In this document: positions 36,712 through 46,243 of the stretch, piece after piece | Position numbering within the stretch: the stretch's first letter is position 1 | Layout: each line of letters begins with the position of its first letter | From: Burkholderiales bacterium | Lineage (GTDB): Bacteria > Pseudomonadota > Gammaproteobacteria > Burkholderiales > Ga0077523 | Direction: 5' to 3' | DNA length: 64,000 bases | NCBI GenBank assembly: GCA_022843925.1 | Contig: JALHMS010000001.1 | Span: forward strand, 12,378-76,377 | The notes under the pieces: generated by a model | What the model was told of the DNA's origin: nothing | Seen by the model: the letters and a program-made list of their open reading frames with translations, nothing else | The model's database searches: none | Program-made: the position numbers and the translations under genes

Positions 36712-37787
36712 TGCGTCTCTTCCGAGGCGGCAAGGATTCCCCGGTTGCCGCGCGTGCAGCGATTCTGCTCGTGGGGCTCGCACTCCTGGTGTTGCCCTTC
36801 GCCCTCGCGCAGGCCGGCACCGCCTGGGTCCGGATCACCAATCTCGCGATCCTCTTCGCACTGCTCGCCCTCGGACTCAACATCGTCGTGGGTTTCGCGG
36901 GGCTGCTCGATCTCGGCTACATCGCGTTCTACGGCGTCGGCGCCTACTGCTACGCGCTGCTCGCCTCGCCCCACTTCGGACTGCATCTGCCCTTCTGGGT
37001 GATCCTGCCCATCGGGGCGGCGCTGGCGTGTCTCTTCGGCGTCCTGCTCGGGGCGCCGACACTCAAGTTGCGCGGGGACTATCTCGCCATCGTCACGCTC
37101 GGCTTCGGGGAGATCATCCGCATCCTCCTCAACAACCTGGCGCAGCCGATCAACATCACCAACGGACCTCAGGGCATCACCCTCATCGATCCGTTCCGCA
37201 TCGCCGGCTTCGATTTCAGCAAGCCCGAGCGCTGGTTCGGACTCATGGTGAGCGGCCCGATCAAGTACTACTACCTCCTGCTGGTGGTGCTCATCGTCGT
37301 GATGGTGGTCAATGTGCGACTGCAGGATTCGCGCATCGGCCGCGCGTGGGTCGCGATCCGCGAGGACGAGACGGCGGCGCAGGCGATGGGCATCAACACG
37401 CGGAACGTGAAGCTGCTGGCCTTCGCGATGGGCGCCAGTTTCGGTGGCATCGCCGGTGGCATGTTCGCGGCGATGCAGAGCTTCATCAGCCCGGAGAGCT
37501 TCGTGCTCGTCGAGTCGATCATGGTGCTCGCGATGGTCGTGCTGGGCGGCATGGGCAACATCTGGGGCGTGGTGCTGGGTGCCGTGCTGCTCTCGTTCGT
37601 GCCCGAGTTGCTGCGCTACACGGTGGAACCGATGCAGAAGGCCATCTTCGGCCGTACGCTCGTGGACCCCGAAGTCATCCGGATGCTGCTGTTCGGCTTG
37701 GCACTGGTCCTCATGATGCTCTACCGCCCCGCCGGCCTCTGGCCGTCGCGGACGCGGCGTCGTGAACTCGCGCCTGCGAAGCGCTGA
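36708..37787 (+). CDS. livM: LivM-like permease of the branched-chain amino-acid-type ABC transporter
   Basis: This 359-residue second permease subunit pairs with LivH in the membrane. Typical stretches are ALGLNIVVGFAGLLDLGYIA and FYGVGAYCYALLA, with the coupling loop around RLQDSRIGRAWVAIREDE and MGINTRNVKLLAF. Two adjacent ATGs (36708 and 36711) are possible starts. The first overlaps the livH stop. livG follows after 1 bp. Confidence 0.94.
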   Translation: MMRLFRGGKDSPVAARAAILLVGLALLVLPFALAQAGTAWVRITNLAILFALLALGLNIVVGFAGLLDLGYIAFYGVGAYCYALLASPHFGLHLPFWVILPIGAALACLFGVLLGAPTLKLRGDYLAIVTLGFGEIIRILLNNLAQPINITNGPQGITLIDPFRIAGFDFSKPERWFGLMVSGPIKYYYLLLVVLIVVMVVNVRLQDSRIGRAWVAIREDETAAQAMGINTRNVKLLAFAMGASFGGIAGGMFAAMQSFISPESFVLVESIMVLAMVVLGGMGNIWGVVLGAVLLSFVPELLRYTVEPMQKAIFGRTLVDPEVIRMLLFGLALVLMMLYRPAGLWPSRTRRRELAPAKR

Positions 37788-37788
37788 C

Positions 37789-38592
37789 ATGAGCGAACGA
37801 CCGCTCCTCGTGGAGGCCCGCAACGTCGAGAAGCGCTTCGGCGGGCTCATCGCGCTCTCCGATGTGTCCCTCACGATCCGCCGCGGCGAGATCTACGGAC
37901 TCATCGGCCCCAACGGTGCCGGCAAGACGACGCTCTTCAACGTGCTCACGGGTCTCTACGTACCGAGCCGCGGCGGCTTCAGGCTGGATGGGGAGGATCT
38001 CTCCGGACTGAAACCGTCGGGCGTGGCGGCCCGCGGCATCTCGCGCACGTTCCAGAACATCCGGCTGTTCGCGAACATGACGGCGCTGGAGAACGTGATG
38101 GTGGGGCGCCACGTGCGCACGAAGGCGGGCGTCTTCGGCGCGATCCTCCGCACGCGCGCCGAGCGCCGCGAGGAGCACGAGATCGCCGAGCGCGCCCACG
38201 AACTGCTTCGCTACGTCGGCATCGAGCGGCACTCCAACACGGTGGCGCGCAACCTGTCGTACGGAGATCAGCGGCGTCTCGAGATCGCGCGTGCCCTCGC
38301 CACCGAACCGAAGCTGCTCGCGCTCGACGAACCGGCCGCCGGGATGAATCCGACGGAAAGGCAATCGCTCGGCCAGCTGGTGGAGCGCGTCCGAGGCGAC
38401 GGCACCACCGTCCTCATCATCGAGCACGACGTGAAGCTCGTGATGGGTCTCTGCGATCGCGTGGCAGTGCTCGACTACGGCAAGAAGATCGCCGAGGGCG
38501 TGCCCCGCGACGTCCAGCGGGACCCGGCCGTCATCGCCGCCTATCTCGGCACGCCTGCGGAGGCGAAGACGCCTCCCGTGGCCGCCCACTGA
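37789..38592 (+). CDS. livG: LivG-like ATPase of the branched-chain amino-acid-type ABC transporter
   Basis: This 267-residue ABC ATPase has Walker A GPNGAGKTT, the Q-loop in RTFQNIRLF, the signature LSYGDQRRLEIARAL, Walker B LLALDEPAAGMNP and the H-loop IIEHD. The C-terminal GVPRDVQRDPAVIAAYLG tail is LivG-specific. It starts at the ATG at 37789, one base after livM. An upstream in-frame start at 37762 would overlap livM further. Confidence 0.95.
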   Translation: MSERPLLVEARNVEKRFGGLIALSDVSLTIRRGEIYGLIGPNGAGKTTLFNVLTGLYVPSRGGFRLDGEDLSGLKPSGVAARGISRTFQNIRLFANMTALENVMVGRHVRTKAGVFGAILRTRAERREEHEIAERAHELLRYVGIERHSNTVARNLSYGDQRRLEIARALATEPKLLALDEPAAGMNPTERQSLGQLVERVRGDGTTVLIIEHDVKLVMGLCDRVAVLDYGKKIAEGVPRDVQRDPAVIAAYLGTPAEAKTPPVAAH

Positions 38593-38603
38593 GGTCCGGC
38601 GGA

Positions 38604-39314
38604 ATGGCGCTCCTCGAAGTCCGGGATCTCGAGGTCGGCTACGGCGGCATCGCCGCCGTGCGCGGCATCGGCTTCGAGGTCGCGCAGGGCGAACTCGTGG
38701 CGCTCATCGGTGCGAACGGCGCCGGCAAGACCACCACGCTGAAGGCGCTCGCCGGGATGCTCGTCGCGTCGGGTGGGAGCGTGCACTTCGATGGGAAGTC
38801 CATCACGCGGACCCCCTCCCACCAGCTGATCCGGCAGGGGGTCGCACTCGTACCGGAAGGACGCGGGGTGTTCACCCGGCTCACGGTCGAGGAGAACCTC
38901 GCGATGGGCGCGTACATCCGGGATGACCGGGCGGGCGTCCGCACCGACCTCGAGCGCATGTTCGGACTCTTTCCGCGTCTGAAGGAACGCCGCGCCCAGG
39001 TGGCAGGGACCCTGTCGGGCGGGGAGCAGCAGATGCTGGCGATCGGGCGGGCGCTGATGAGTCGGCCACGATTGCTGCTGCTCGACGAACCCAGCATGGG
39101 GTTGGCACCGCTGATGGTGCAGAAGATCTTCGAGGTGATCCAGGGAGTGTCGAAGGAGGGGGTGACCATCCTTCTCGTCGAACAGAATGCCCGGCTTGCG
39201 CTGGAGGTGGCGTCGCGGGGCTACGTGATGGAGTCGGGCGAGATCTCTCTCGCGGACAGTTCGGCAGCCCTGCTCGCGAGCCCGCAGGTGCGTCAGGCCT
39301 ATCTCGGCGAGTAG
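38604..39314 (+). CDS. livF: LivF-like ATPase of the branched-chain amino-acid-type ABC transporter
   Basis: This 236-residue second ABC ATPase forms the LivG-LivF heterodimer. It has Walker A GANGAGKTT, the signature LSGGEQQMLAIGRAL, Walker B LLLLDEPSMGLAP and the switch region VEQNARLAL. The C-terminus RQAYLGE is typical. It ends the livKHMGF cluster and converges with the 39340 gene across an inverted repeat. Confidence 0.95.
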   Translation: MALLEVRDLEVGYGGIAAVRGIGFEVAQGELVALIGANGAGKTTTLKALAGMLVASGGSVHFDGKSITRTPSHQLIRQGVALVPEGRGVFTRLTVEENLAMGAYIRDDRAGVRTDLERMFGLFPRLKERRAQVAGTLSGGEQQMLAIGRALMSRPRLLLLDEPSMGLAPLMVQKIFEVIQGVSKEGVTILLVEQNARLALEVASRGYVMESGEISLADSSAALLASPQVRQAYLGE

Positions 39315-39315
39315 C

Positions 39316-39334
39316 GCCCGCCTGGCAGGCGGGC
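39316..39334. terminator. Possible bidirectional terminator hairpin after livF
   Basis: GCCCGCCTG and CAGGCGGGC form a 19-nt interrupted palindrome in the 25-bp gap between convergent livF and the 39340 gene. It lacks a T-run, so intrinsic termination is uncertain. Confidence 0.4.
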
Positions 39335-39339
39335 CGGGG

Positions 39340-39813
39340 TCACCGACCCGGCGCTCGGGCGGCGCGGCGTTCGGCTTCTGGAAGGTCCTTCCAGGCATCC
39401 CGTGCCGGTCTGTCGAAGCCCATCCCGTAGAGCGCCTTCCTGGCACGGGCGAGGCGTGCGAGCAGCAGCAGTTCCTCCATCGCATCCATCGTGAATCCCT
39501 TCCGGGTGCCGCGCTCGTCCACGATCAGCTTCGCGAGGTACTCATCGAAGCCATCCTTGCCCCACATCTCGGTGATCGTTCTGGCGATGTGCTCGAATTC
39601 TTCGAGGGCGGATCGCGCGGAGACGGTGATGACTTCCTTCTGAAGGCGCTCCGAGAAATCGAGCTCCGGAAAGCCCAACGTGCCACTCCCCCCCGACAAG
39701 GTGTGGTCATCCGGGACAGCGATGCCGTGGGCGATGAGCAGGCGTTCGAGGGCCGTGATCCGCTTTTGCATGCGAGTCACGGCATCGGCATCCGCGGGCG
39801 ATAGCTGCGACAT
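39340..39813 (-). CDS. Conserved-looking protein of unknown function
   Basis: This 157-residue soluble protein is mostly helical. The N-terminus (MSQLSPADADAVTRMQKRIT) forms a short coiled-coil-like helix. The rest is charged and helical, with DGFDEYLAKLIVDERGTRKG. No motif or family is recognised. The ATG at 39813 has GAGGG ten bases upstream. An ATG at 39870 would extend it by 19 residues. It lies 114 bp behind hemF on the same strand and could be its last cotranscribed gene. Confidence 0.7.
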   Translation of the reverse strand: MSQLSPADADAVTRMQKRITALERLLIAHGIAVPDDHTLSGGSGTLGFPELDFSERLQKEVITVSARSALEEFEHIARTITEMWGKDGFDEYLAKLIVDERGTRKGFTMDAMEELLLLARLARARKALYGMGFDRPARDAWKDLPEAERRAARAPGR

Positions 39814-39927
39814 TCTGCGGGGCCCTCGGAGAGAGGGCAGACCAGTTGCGATGGGCGTTGTAACGACCACCCCGGTTCGAACTGAAGATTGGGATCGCGT
39901 CCCGCGAGCGGCGGAGCGGCGCCTCGC

Positions 39928-40857
39928 TCAGCCGGGCAGCGGCACCCAGTCCCGACCGGTGAGGAAATCGGTGTACAGCGCTGCTTCCGGGGTGCCGGCC
40001 TCCGGCTTCCAGTCGTAGCGCCAGCGCACGATCGGCGGCATCGAGAGCAGGATCGATTCGGTCCGCCCCCCGGACTGCAGGCCGAACAGCGTGCCGCGAT
40101 CGAAGACGAGGTTGAACTCCACGTAGCGTCCGCGCCGGTAGGCCTGGAAGTCGCGCTCCCGTTCGCCGTAGGCGAGATCGCGACGGCGCCGGACGATCGG
40201 GATGTACGCCGTCAGGAAGGCGTCGCCGACGCTGCGCGTCAGCGCGAAACTGGTGGAGAAGTCCGGTGCCGAGAGATCGTCGAAGAAGATACCACCGATG
40301 CCTCGCGGCTCGCCACGATGCTTCAGGTAGAAGTAGCGGTCGCACCAGCGCTTGTACTCCGCGTAGCGGTCCGCGCCGAAGGGTGCGAGGGCATCGCGGC
40401 AGGTTTCGTGGAAATGCCGGGCGTCGTCCTCGAACCCGTAGTACGGCGTGAGATCCATGCCGCCACCGAACCACCAGATGGCGGGCTTCCCCGCGTCCAG
40501 CGCTGCGAACATGCGCACGTTGAGGTGCACGGTCGGCACGTACGGGTTGCGCGGGTGCAGCACCATCGAAACGCCCATGGCCTCGAAGCGCCGCCCGGCG
40601 AGTTCGGGGCGGTTCGCGGAGGCCGACGGCGGCAGGTGATCGCCGGTCACGTGCGAGAAGAGGACGCCGGCCCGTTCGAAGAAGTTGCCGTTCTCGATCA
40701 GGCACGAGAGTCCGCCGCCGCCGGCCTCGCGCGTCCATGCATCGCGCTTGAACGGCTGTCCTTCCTCCGCCTCGAGACCGCCGACGATGCGTCCCTGGAG
40801 GTCGAGAAGAAAGGTGCGGACGGCTTCGATGTCCGGGATCGGGCGGGACTCGCTCAT
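39928..40857 (-). CDS. hemF: HemF, oxygen-dependent coproporphyrinogen III oxidase
   Basis: This 309-residue soluble enzyme converts coproporphyrinogen III to protoporphyrinogen IX with O2. Conserved stretches are [34 protein letters not shown] and [16 protein letters not shown]. Length is normal. The start overlaps the purD stop by four bases. Its presence implies aerobic haem synthesis. Confidence 0.96.
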   Translation of the reverse strand: MSESRPIPDIEAVRTFLLDLQGRIVGGLEAEEGQPFKRDAWTREAGGGGLSCLIENGNFFERAGVLFSHVTGDHLPPSASANRPELAGRRFEAMGVSMVLHPRNPYVPTVHLNVRMFAALDAGKPAIWWFGGGMDLTPYYGFEDDARHFHETCRDALAPFGADRYAEYKRWCDRYFYLKHRGEPRGIGGIFFDDLSAPDFSTSFALTRSVGDAFLTAYIPIVRRRRDLAYGERERDFQAYRRGRYVEFNLVFDRGTLFGLQSGGRTESILLSMPPIVRWRYDWKPEAGTPEAALYTDFLTGRDWVPLPG

Positions 40858-42143
40858 AGCAGGCTCCTGCGGGCACCGATGGCACGGAAGCCGATGTCCC
40901 GCCGCATCTGGCAACCGTCGAATCGAATACGGTCCGCGACCTCGTAGGCGCGGCGCTGCGCGACCCGGACCGTGTCGCCAAGCGCCGTGACGCAGAGCAC
41001 ACGGCCACCGGAAGTCACCACCTTGCCGTCCACGAGTGCCGTGCCGGCATGGAAGACGTGGTGGTCGTCCTCCCCTTCCCCCAGGGGCAGGCCGGTGATC
41101 ACGTCGCCCTTCCGGGGATCGTCCGGATAACCGCTGGACGCCATCACGACGCCGAGGGCCACGCGACGGTCCCACTCGGCTTCGGCACGATCGAGGGTCC
41201 CGTTCACCGCGTGCTCGAGCAGCGTCAGGAAATCCGTCTTGAGCCGCAGGAGGATCGGTTGGGTTTCCGGATCGCCCATGCGGCAGTTGAACTCGAGCAC
41301 CTTGATCGCGCCGCCGGGCGAGATCATCAGGCCCGCGTACAGGAACCCGGTGAACGGTGCGCCCTCGGCCTCCATGCCTTCCACCACGGGCATGATGACC
41401 TCGCGCATGGCGCGCGCGTGCACCTCGGGCGTCACGACGGGGGCCGGCGAGTACGCGCCCATGCCGCCCGTGTTCGGACCCGTGTCGCCGTCCTGCAGCC
41501 GCTTGTGATCCTGGCTCGATGCGAGCGGCAGCACGTGGCGGCCATCGACCATCACGATGAAGCTCGCTTCCTCGCCGGGAAGGAACTCTTCGATCACCAC
41601 CCGCGCGCCGGCGGATCCCATGCGGTTGTCGAGAAGCATCATGTCGATGGCGGCATGCGCCTCGGCGACATCCATCGCGACCACGACGCCCTTGCCGGCG
41701 GCGAGTCCGTCGGCCTTGATCACGATGGGGGCGCCGTTCGCATCGACGTAGGCGTGGGCCTGGGCGGCATCGGTGAACGTGCCGTGGGCTGCCGTGGGGA
41801 TGCGGTGCCTCACCATGAACGACTTCGCGAAGTCCTTCGATGCTTCGAGCTGGGCTGCGCGCTGCGTCGGACCGAAGATCTTCAGCCCCGCCGCCCGGAA
41901 GGCATCCACCACGCCGGCCGCGAGCGGTGCCTCGGGGCCCACGACCGTCAGACCGATGTGCTCGCGCTTCGCGAACGCCAGCAGCGCGTCGATGGCCGTG
42001 AGCGGCACGTTGTAGAGACCGTCCTCGCGGGCAGTGCCGGCGTTGCCGGGGGCGACGTAGACGCGCGACACCTTGGGAGATCGTGCGAGACGCCACGCCA
42101 TGGCGTGTTCGCGGCCGCCGGATCCGATGACGAGGAGGTTCAT
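40854..42143 (-). CDS. purD: PurD, phosphoribosylamine-glycine ligase
   Basis: This 429-residue ATP-grasp enzyme carries out the second step of purine synthesis. The N-terminus [19 protein letters not shown] and the segments [11 protein letters not shown] and [13 protein letters not shown] are diagnostic. It follows purH by 31 bp and is coupled to hemF by a 4-nt overlap. The ATG at 42143 has an AGGAGG-like sequence in the following coding region but a weak upstream site. Confidence 0.96.
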   Translation of the reverse strand: MNLLVIGSGGREHAMAWRLARSPKVSRVYVAPGNAGTAREDGLYNVPLTAIDALLAFAKREHIGLTVVGPEAPLAAGVVDAFRAAGLKIFGPTQRAAQLEASKDFAKSFMVRHRIPTAAHGTFTDAAQAHAYVDANGAPIVIKADGLAAGKGVVVAMDVAEAHAAIDMMLLDNRMGSAGARVVIEEFLPGEEASFIVMVDGRHVLPLASSQDHKRLQDGDTGPNTGGMGAYSPAPVVTPEVHARAMREVIMPVVEGMEAEGAPFTGFLYAGLMISPGGAIKVLEFNCRMGDPETQPILLRLKTDFLTLLEHAVNGTLDRAEAEWDRRVALGVVMASSGYPDDPRKGDVITGLPLGEGEDDHHVFHAGTALVDGKVVTSGGRVLCVTALGDTVRVAQRRAYEVADRIRFDGCQMRRDIGFRAIGARRSLL

Positions 42144-42174
42144 GCGCTGTGCCGGTGGATGTCTGGTTTCTGGA

Positions 42175-43743
42175 TCAGTGGCGGAAGTGCCGCACACCGG
42201 TGAGTACCATCGCGATGCCGCGCTCGTCCGCAGCGGCGATGACCTCGTCGTCGCGCATGCTGCCGCCGGGCTGGATGACGGCCGCCGCACCCGCATCGAC
42301 GACGACGTCGAGTCCGTCGCGGAACGGGAAGAACGCATCGGAGGCGACGACCGAGCCGGCCATGGTCAGCCCCGCATTCTGGGCCTTGATCGACGCGATC
42401 CGGGCCGAGTCCACCCGGCTCATCTGCCCGGCGCCGACGCCGAGCGTCCGGCCGTCGGCACAGAACACGATCGCGTTCGACTTCACGTACTTGGCCACCC
42501 GCCAGGCGAAGAGCAGGTCGGTGAGCTGCGCGGCGGTCGGTGCCTGCTTCGTCACCACCCGGAGTTCGGCCGGCGCGACGTTGCGCGAGTCGGGCGTCTG
42601 GACCAGCACGCCGCCGCCCACGCGCTTCATGTCGAAGTCGTTCCGGCCCGTGCCCCCGGGCACGGCCAGCAGTCGCACGTTCGTCTTCGGCGCGAAGGCG
42701 GCGAGCGCCTCGGCGGTGTAGCCGGTGGCGATCACGACTTCCACGAAGCGGCGATCCTTCACGACCTCGGCGGCGGTGGCGCCGTCCAGTTCACGGTTGA
42801 AGGCGAGGATGCCGCCGAACGCCGACGTCGGATCGGTGGCGTAGGCGCGCGCGTAGGCGTCGGCCAGCGTCGCGGCCTGCGCGACACCGCAGGGGTTCGC
42901 GTGCTTCACGATCACGCAGGCGGGCGCTTCGAACGTGCGTACGCATTCCCATGCGGCGTCGGCATCCGCGATGTTGTTGTACGAAAGCTCCTTGCCCTGG
43001 ACCTGCGCGTAGCTCGCGAGGGTCCCGGGGGCCGGCGCGAGATCGCGGTAGAAGGCGGCTGCCTGGTGCGGGTTCTCGCCGTAGCGGAGGTCCTGGGCCT
43101 TCTCCACAGCGACGTTGAGCCGCGCCGGGAACGGTTGCGGGACGCGGTCCTCGTCGAGCGACGTGAGGTAGTTGCTGATCGCACCGTCGTACCGGGCCGT
43201 GTGCGAGAAGGCCTTCTTCGCGAGGGCGAGCCGGGTGGCCGCGCTCAAGCCGCCGTTCGAGGCCGTCAGCTCTTCGACGATGCGGCCGTAGTCGGCCGGG
43301 TCGGTGACGATGGCGACGTGTGCGTGGTTCTTGGCGGCCGCGCGGACCATCGTCGGACCGCCGATGTCGATGTTCTCGACGGCTTCGTCGAACGAGCAGT
43401 CGGCGCGCGCGATGGTCTGCTGGAAGGGGTAGAGGTTCACCACCACGAGATCGATGAAGTCGATGCCTTCGCGCTGCATCGCGGCGACGTGGGCAGGCAG
43501 ATCGCGCCGGGCGAGGATGCCCGCGTGGACCCTGGGGTGCAGGGTCTTCACGCGACCGTCGAGCATCTCGGGGAAGCCGGTGTAGTCGGCCACCTCGGTC
43601 ACGGCGACGCCGGCATCGCCGAGCAGCCTGGCGGTTCCGCCAGTGGACAGGATCCGGAAATCGAGGCGGGCGAGGACGCGGGCGAGGTCGACGACGCCGG
43701 TCTTGTCGGAAACGCTGATGAGGGCTTGTCGTGGGGAGGGCAT
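42175..43743 (-). CDS. purH: PurH, bifunctional AICAR transformylase / IMP cyclohydrolase
   Basis: This 522-residue enzyme carries out the last two steps of IMP synthesis. The N-terminal MGS-like cyclohydrolase domain begins [20 protein letters not shown]. The C-terminal transformylase has the catalytic Lys-His of VKHANPCG and ends in TGVRHFRH. It is complete. It follows fis by 18 bp, the common beta- and gamma-proteobacterial arrangement. Confidence 0.97.
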   Translation of the reverse strand: MPSPRQALISVSDKTGVVDLARVLARLDFRILSTGGTARLLGDAGVAVTEVADYTGFPEMLDGRVKTLHPRVHAGILARRDLPAHVAAMQREGIDFIDLVVVNLYPFQQTIARADCSFDEAVENIDIGGPTMVRAAAKNHAHVAIVTDPADYGRIVEELTASNGGLSAATRLALAKKAFSHTARYDGAISNYLTSLDEDRVPQPFPARLNVAVEKAQDLRYGENPHQAAAFYRDLAPAPGTLASYAQVQGKELSYNNIADADAAWECVRTFEAPACVIVKHANPCGVAQAATLADAYARAYATDPTSAFGGILAFNRELDGATAAEVVKDRRFVEVVIATGYTAEALAAFAPKTNVRLLAVPGGTGRNDFDMKRVGGGVLVQTPDSRNVAPAELRVVTKQAPTAAQLTDLLFAWRVAKYVKSNAIVFCADGRTLGVGAGQMSRVDSARIASIKAQNAGLTMAGSVVASDAFFPFRDGLDVVVDAGAAAVIQPGGSMRDDEVIAAADERGIAMVLTGVRHFRH

Positions 43744-43761
43744 GGGACGCGGTGTGCGGTC

Positions 43762-44025
43762 TCAGAGGAGACCGTAGAGTTTCATCTTCTTCCGCAGGGT
43801 GTTGCGGTTCATGCCGAGAAGCTCGGCGGCGTGGGTCTGGTTGCCGTCGACGCGGTCGAGTATCGACTGGATCAGGGGCATCTCGACGCAGGCGATCACC
43901 ATGTCATGGAGCGGCGCCGGCCGCTCGCCGTCCAGATCGCGAAAATAGCTGTCGAGTGCTTTGCGCACGGCACGCGCAAGGTCGCTCTCGTTGAGGTTCA
44001 CGCGGCTCGTTTGTCGGCTTGCCAT
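43762..44025 (-). CDS. fis: Fis-family DNA-binding regulator
   Basis: This 87-residue small nucleoid-associated protein has a C-terminal helix-turn-helix, GNQTHAAELLGMNRNTLRKK, at about residues 62-81. The N-terminal part carries the dimerisation helices. As in E. coli it sits directly behind dusB, overlapping it by 28 bases. It regulates rRNA/tRNA genes and many promoters in known members. The ATG at 44025 gives MASRQTSRVNLNES. Confidence 0.93.
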   Translation of the reverse strand: MASRQTSRVNLNESDLARAVRKALDSYFRDLDGERPAPLHDMVIACVEMPLIQSILDRVDGNQTHAAELLGMNRNTLRKKMKLYGLL

Positions 44026-45005
44026 GGTGTTCCCGGGAGTCTGTTCCGAAGTTCGAAGAACGCCCGCACGGCGGACAACTGGGCCGCAGGGTCGTCGAGC
44101 TGGTTGATCTGCCGGCGCAGCGTGTCGCCATCCGGGAGCGAACGGGCATACCAGCCCACGTGCTTTCTCGCCACCCGCGCGCCCGCTTCGTTGCCATACA
44201 GGGAATAGAGTGCTTCGAGGTGGTGCGCCAACCATCCGAGGATCTCGTCGTGATCCGGCTCACGCATGCGCCGGCCTTCACCGAGGAAATGATCGATCTC
44301 GCGGAAGATCCATGGGCGGCCCTGGGCGGCGCGACCGATCATCAGTCCGTCGACGCCGGTGTGACGCAGGACGGCCAAGGCCTTCTCGGGAGAGTCGATG
44401 TCGCCGTTGGCGATCACCGGAATGGACACCGAAGCCTTGACGGCTGCGATCGTGTCGTACTCGGCGGCACCTTCGTAGAGATCCATGCGGGTACGCCCGT
44501 GCACGGACAGTGCCTGAATGCCGGAAGCCTCCGCGATTCGTGCGATGACGAGCGCATTTCGGTGCTCGCGATCCCAGCCGGTGCGGATCTTCAGCGTGAC
44601 CGGAACCGGGACGGCGGCGACCACGGCCTCGAGGATCCGCGCCACGAGGGGCTCGTCGCGCAGCAGGGCTGAACCTGCAAGGACGTTGCACACCTTCTTC
44701 GCGGGGCAGCCCATGTTGATGTCGATGATCTGGGCGCCTTCGTCCACATTGTGGCGCGCCGCTGCAGCGAGAAGCGCCGGATCGGTGCCGGCGATCTGGA
44801 CGGCGATCGGTGCGGCTTCGCCATCGTGATCGCGTCGACACCGGCTCTTCTTCGTGTGCCAGAGCCGGCTGTCCGCGGAGGTCATCTCCGACACGGCGTA
44901 GCCGGCGCCGAGACGTTTGCACAACTGGCGGAACGGGCGATCGGTCACACCCGCCATGGGGGCCACGGCGAGCCGGTTCTGCAGGCGATACGGGCCGATC
45001 TGCAT
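43998..45005 (-). CDS. dusB: DusB, tRNA-dihydrouridine synthase
   Basis: This 335-residue FMN-dependent enzyme reduces uridine in the tRNA D-loop. The N-terminus MQIGPYRLQNRLAVAPMAGV is characteristic. NMGCPAKKVCN contains the catalytic Cys. SVHGRTRMDLYEG and the phosphate-binding GDIDSPEKA...GLMIGRAAQG complete the TIM barrel. It is first gene of dusB-fis-purH-purD-hemF. Confidence 0.96.
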   Translation of the reverse strand: MQIGPYRLQNRLAVAPMAGVTDRPFRQLCKRLGAGYAVSEMTSADSRLWHTKKSRCRRDHDGEAAPIAVQIAGTDPALLAAAARHNVDEGAQIIDINMGCPAKKVCNVLAGSALLRDEPLVARILEAVVAAVPVPVTLKIRTGWDREHRNALVIARIAEASGIQALSVHGRTRMDLYEGAAEYDTIAAVKASVSIPVIANGDIDSPEKALAVLRHTGVDGLMIGRAAQGRPWIFREIDHFLGEGRRMREPDHDEILGWLAHHLEALYSLYGNEAGARVARKHVGWYARSLPDGDTLRRQINQLDDPAAQLSAVRAFFELRNRLPGTPWQADKRAA

Positions 45006-45051
45006 GGCTTGGCTCGCGGCTCGGAGGAGGGGTCAGCGGAGAAGGGCGCGT

Positions 45052-45057
45052 ATTGTA
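45052..45057 (-). promoter_or_regulatory. -10 element upstream of dusB
   Basis: TACAAT (read on the minus strand) is 5/6 to consensus, about 47 nt before the dusB ATG. No matching -35 is seen 16-18 bp upstream. The 89-bp gap to ubiH is the only spacer of this size in the block, which supports a promoter here. Confidence 0.4.
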
Positions 45058-45094
45058 ATCAGAAACGCCGCGCCCGCCGCACCGCGCGGCGAGA

Positions 45095-46243
45095 TCATCG
45101 CGTTGCGTCGATGGCGAGCGCGCGGGCGAAATGCCGGCGGGCACCGGGCAGGAGATCGAGTGCTTCGAGGCCGAGCGCACGCAGGCCGGGGAGACCGGGC
45201 ATGTTGACGCTGAACACCTCGGCGAGGAGATCCGTGAACCCCACCACGGCGGTGCGATCGCGCTCGCGGCGGGCGCCGTAGCGCGCGAAAGGATCACCGG
45301 AGCCGGCCGCCTGCAGTGCGGCGAGGACCGACCGCGCATCGCGGATTCCGAGATTGAGCCCCTGACCCGCGACCGGATGCAGGGTCTGGGCAGCGTTGCC
45401 GATCACGACGATGCGTCCCCGCGCAAGCGGCATGGTGCGACGGAGCACGAGCGGATAGGTCCCCCGATCACGGACCGCGACGAAGCGCCCGGCACGCCAG
45501 CCGAAGGCATCCTGGAGTTGCGAGAGGAACCGGCCGTCCGCCGCCTCGGTGAGTTCGACGGCGCGGTCCGCCGGCAGCGTCCACACCACGGCGTGATCCT
45601 GCCCGCGGGGCAGGACGGCGAGCGGACCGTGCTGGCAGAAGCGCTCGTAGGCGACGGTGCCGGGGCCGCGATCCGTCCGCACGCGGGCGACGAGTGCGTG
45701 AACGCCGTAGTCCTTCGTCGTGGTCGTGAACCCGGCGTCGGCGAGCAGCGCGCCGCTGCCGTCGGCCACCACCGCTGTGCGCGCGCGATGGGTTCCAGCC
45801 GAGGTGTGCAGCTCGACGCCACCATCGTGTTGCGCAATGGAGAGCACCTTGTGCTCGTAGTGCACGGGGAAGCGCCCTTCACCCGCATCCGCGAGGGATC
45901 GCACGAGGTCGCCGTACCCGACGACCCGGCCCAGCAGAGGAATGCCCGCCTCATCGCACGAGAACTGCGTGCGGCCCGGGTGCCCGGCCTGCGAGACGTG
46001 GATCGTGCGGATCTCGCCGGCCTCGCTGCCGGCGGGGGCCGCAGCACCTGCGCGACCGAGACGGAGGCAACTCGACCACGACAGGGCAAGACTCCGGTCG
46101 TCCCGGAGACCGTCGGCGGCACTGCGCGCTTCCAGCACCACGGGGCGCAGCCCCGCCTGTTCCGCGGCGAGTGCGAGGAAGAGTCCCACCGGCCCGCCGC
46201 CGACGATCGCGAGATCGAACGCGGGTGTTTCGCCGGCGGTCAC
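45095..46243 (-). CDS. ubiH: UbiH-type FAD-dependent ubiquinone hydroxylase
   Basis: This 382-residue flavin monooxygenase of the UbiF/UbiH/COQ6 family introduces a ring hydroxyl in ubiquinone synthesis. The FAD-binding motifs GGGPVGLFLAL (N-terminus) and GNAAQTLHPVAGQGLNLG (C-terminal GD-type) are present. The latter wording fits UbiH best, but the exact ring position cannot be told from sequence. The GTG at 46243 overlaps the pepP stop (GTGA), as in E. coli pepP-ubiH. Confidence 0.9.
   Translation of the reverse strand: MTAGETPAFDLAIVGGGPVGLFLALAAEQAGLRPVVLEARSAADGLRDDRSLALSWSSCLRLGRAGAAAPAGSEAGEIRTIHVSQAGHPGRTQFSCDEAGIPLLGRVVGYGDLVRSLADAGEGRFPVHYEHKVLSIAQHDGGVELHTSAGTHRARTAVVADGSGALLADAGFTTTTKDYGVHALVARVRTDRGPGTVAYERFCQHGPLAVLPRGQDHAVVWTLPADRAVELTEAADGRFLSQLQDAFGWRAGRFVAVRDRGTYPLVLRRTMPLARGRIVVIGNAAQTLHPVAGQGLNLGIRDARSVLAALQAAGSGDPFARYGARRERDRTAVVGFTDLLAEVFSVNMPGLPGLRALGLEALDLLPGARRHFARALAIDATR

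Noticed and set aside
34165-36783. An 872-codon minus-strand frame opposite livK and livH
   Set aside because: It crosses a terminator, a promoter and two real genes and has shadow-type composition.
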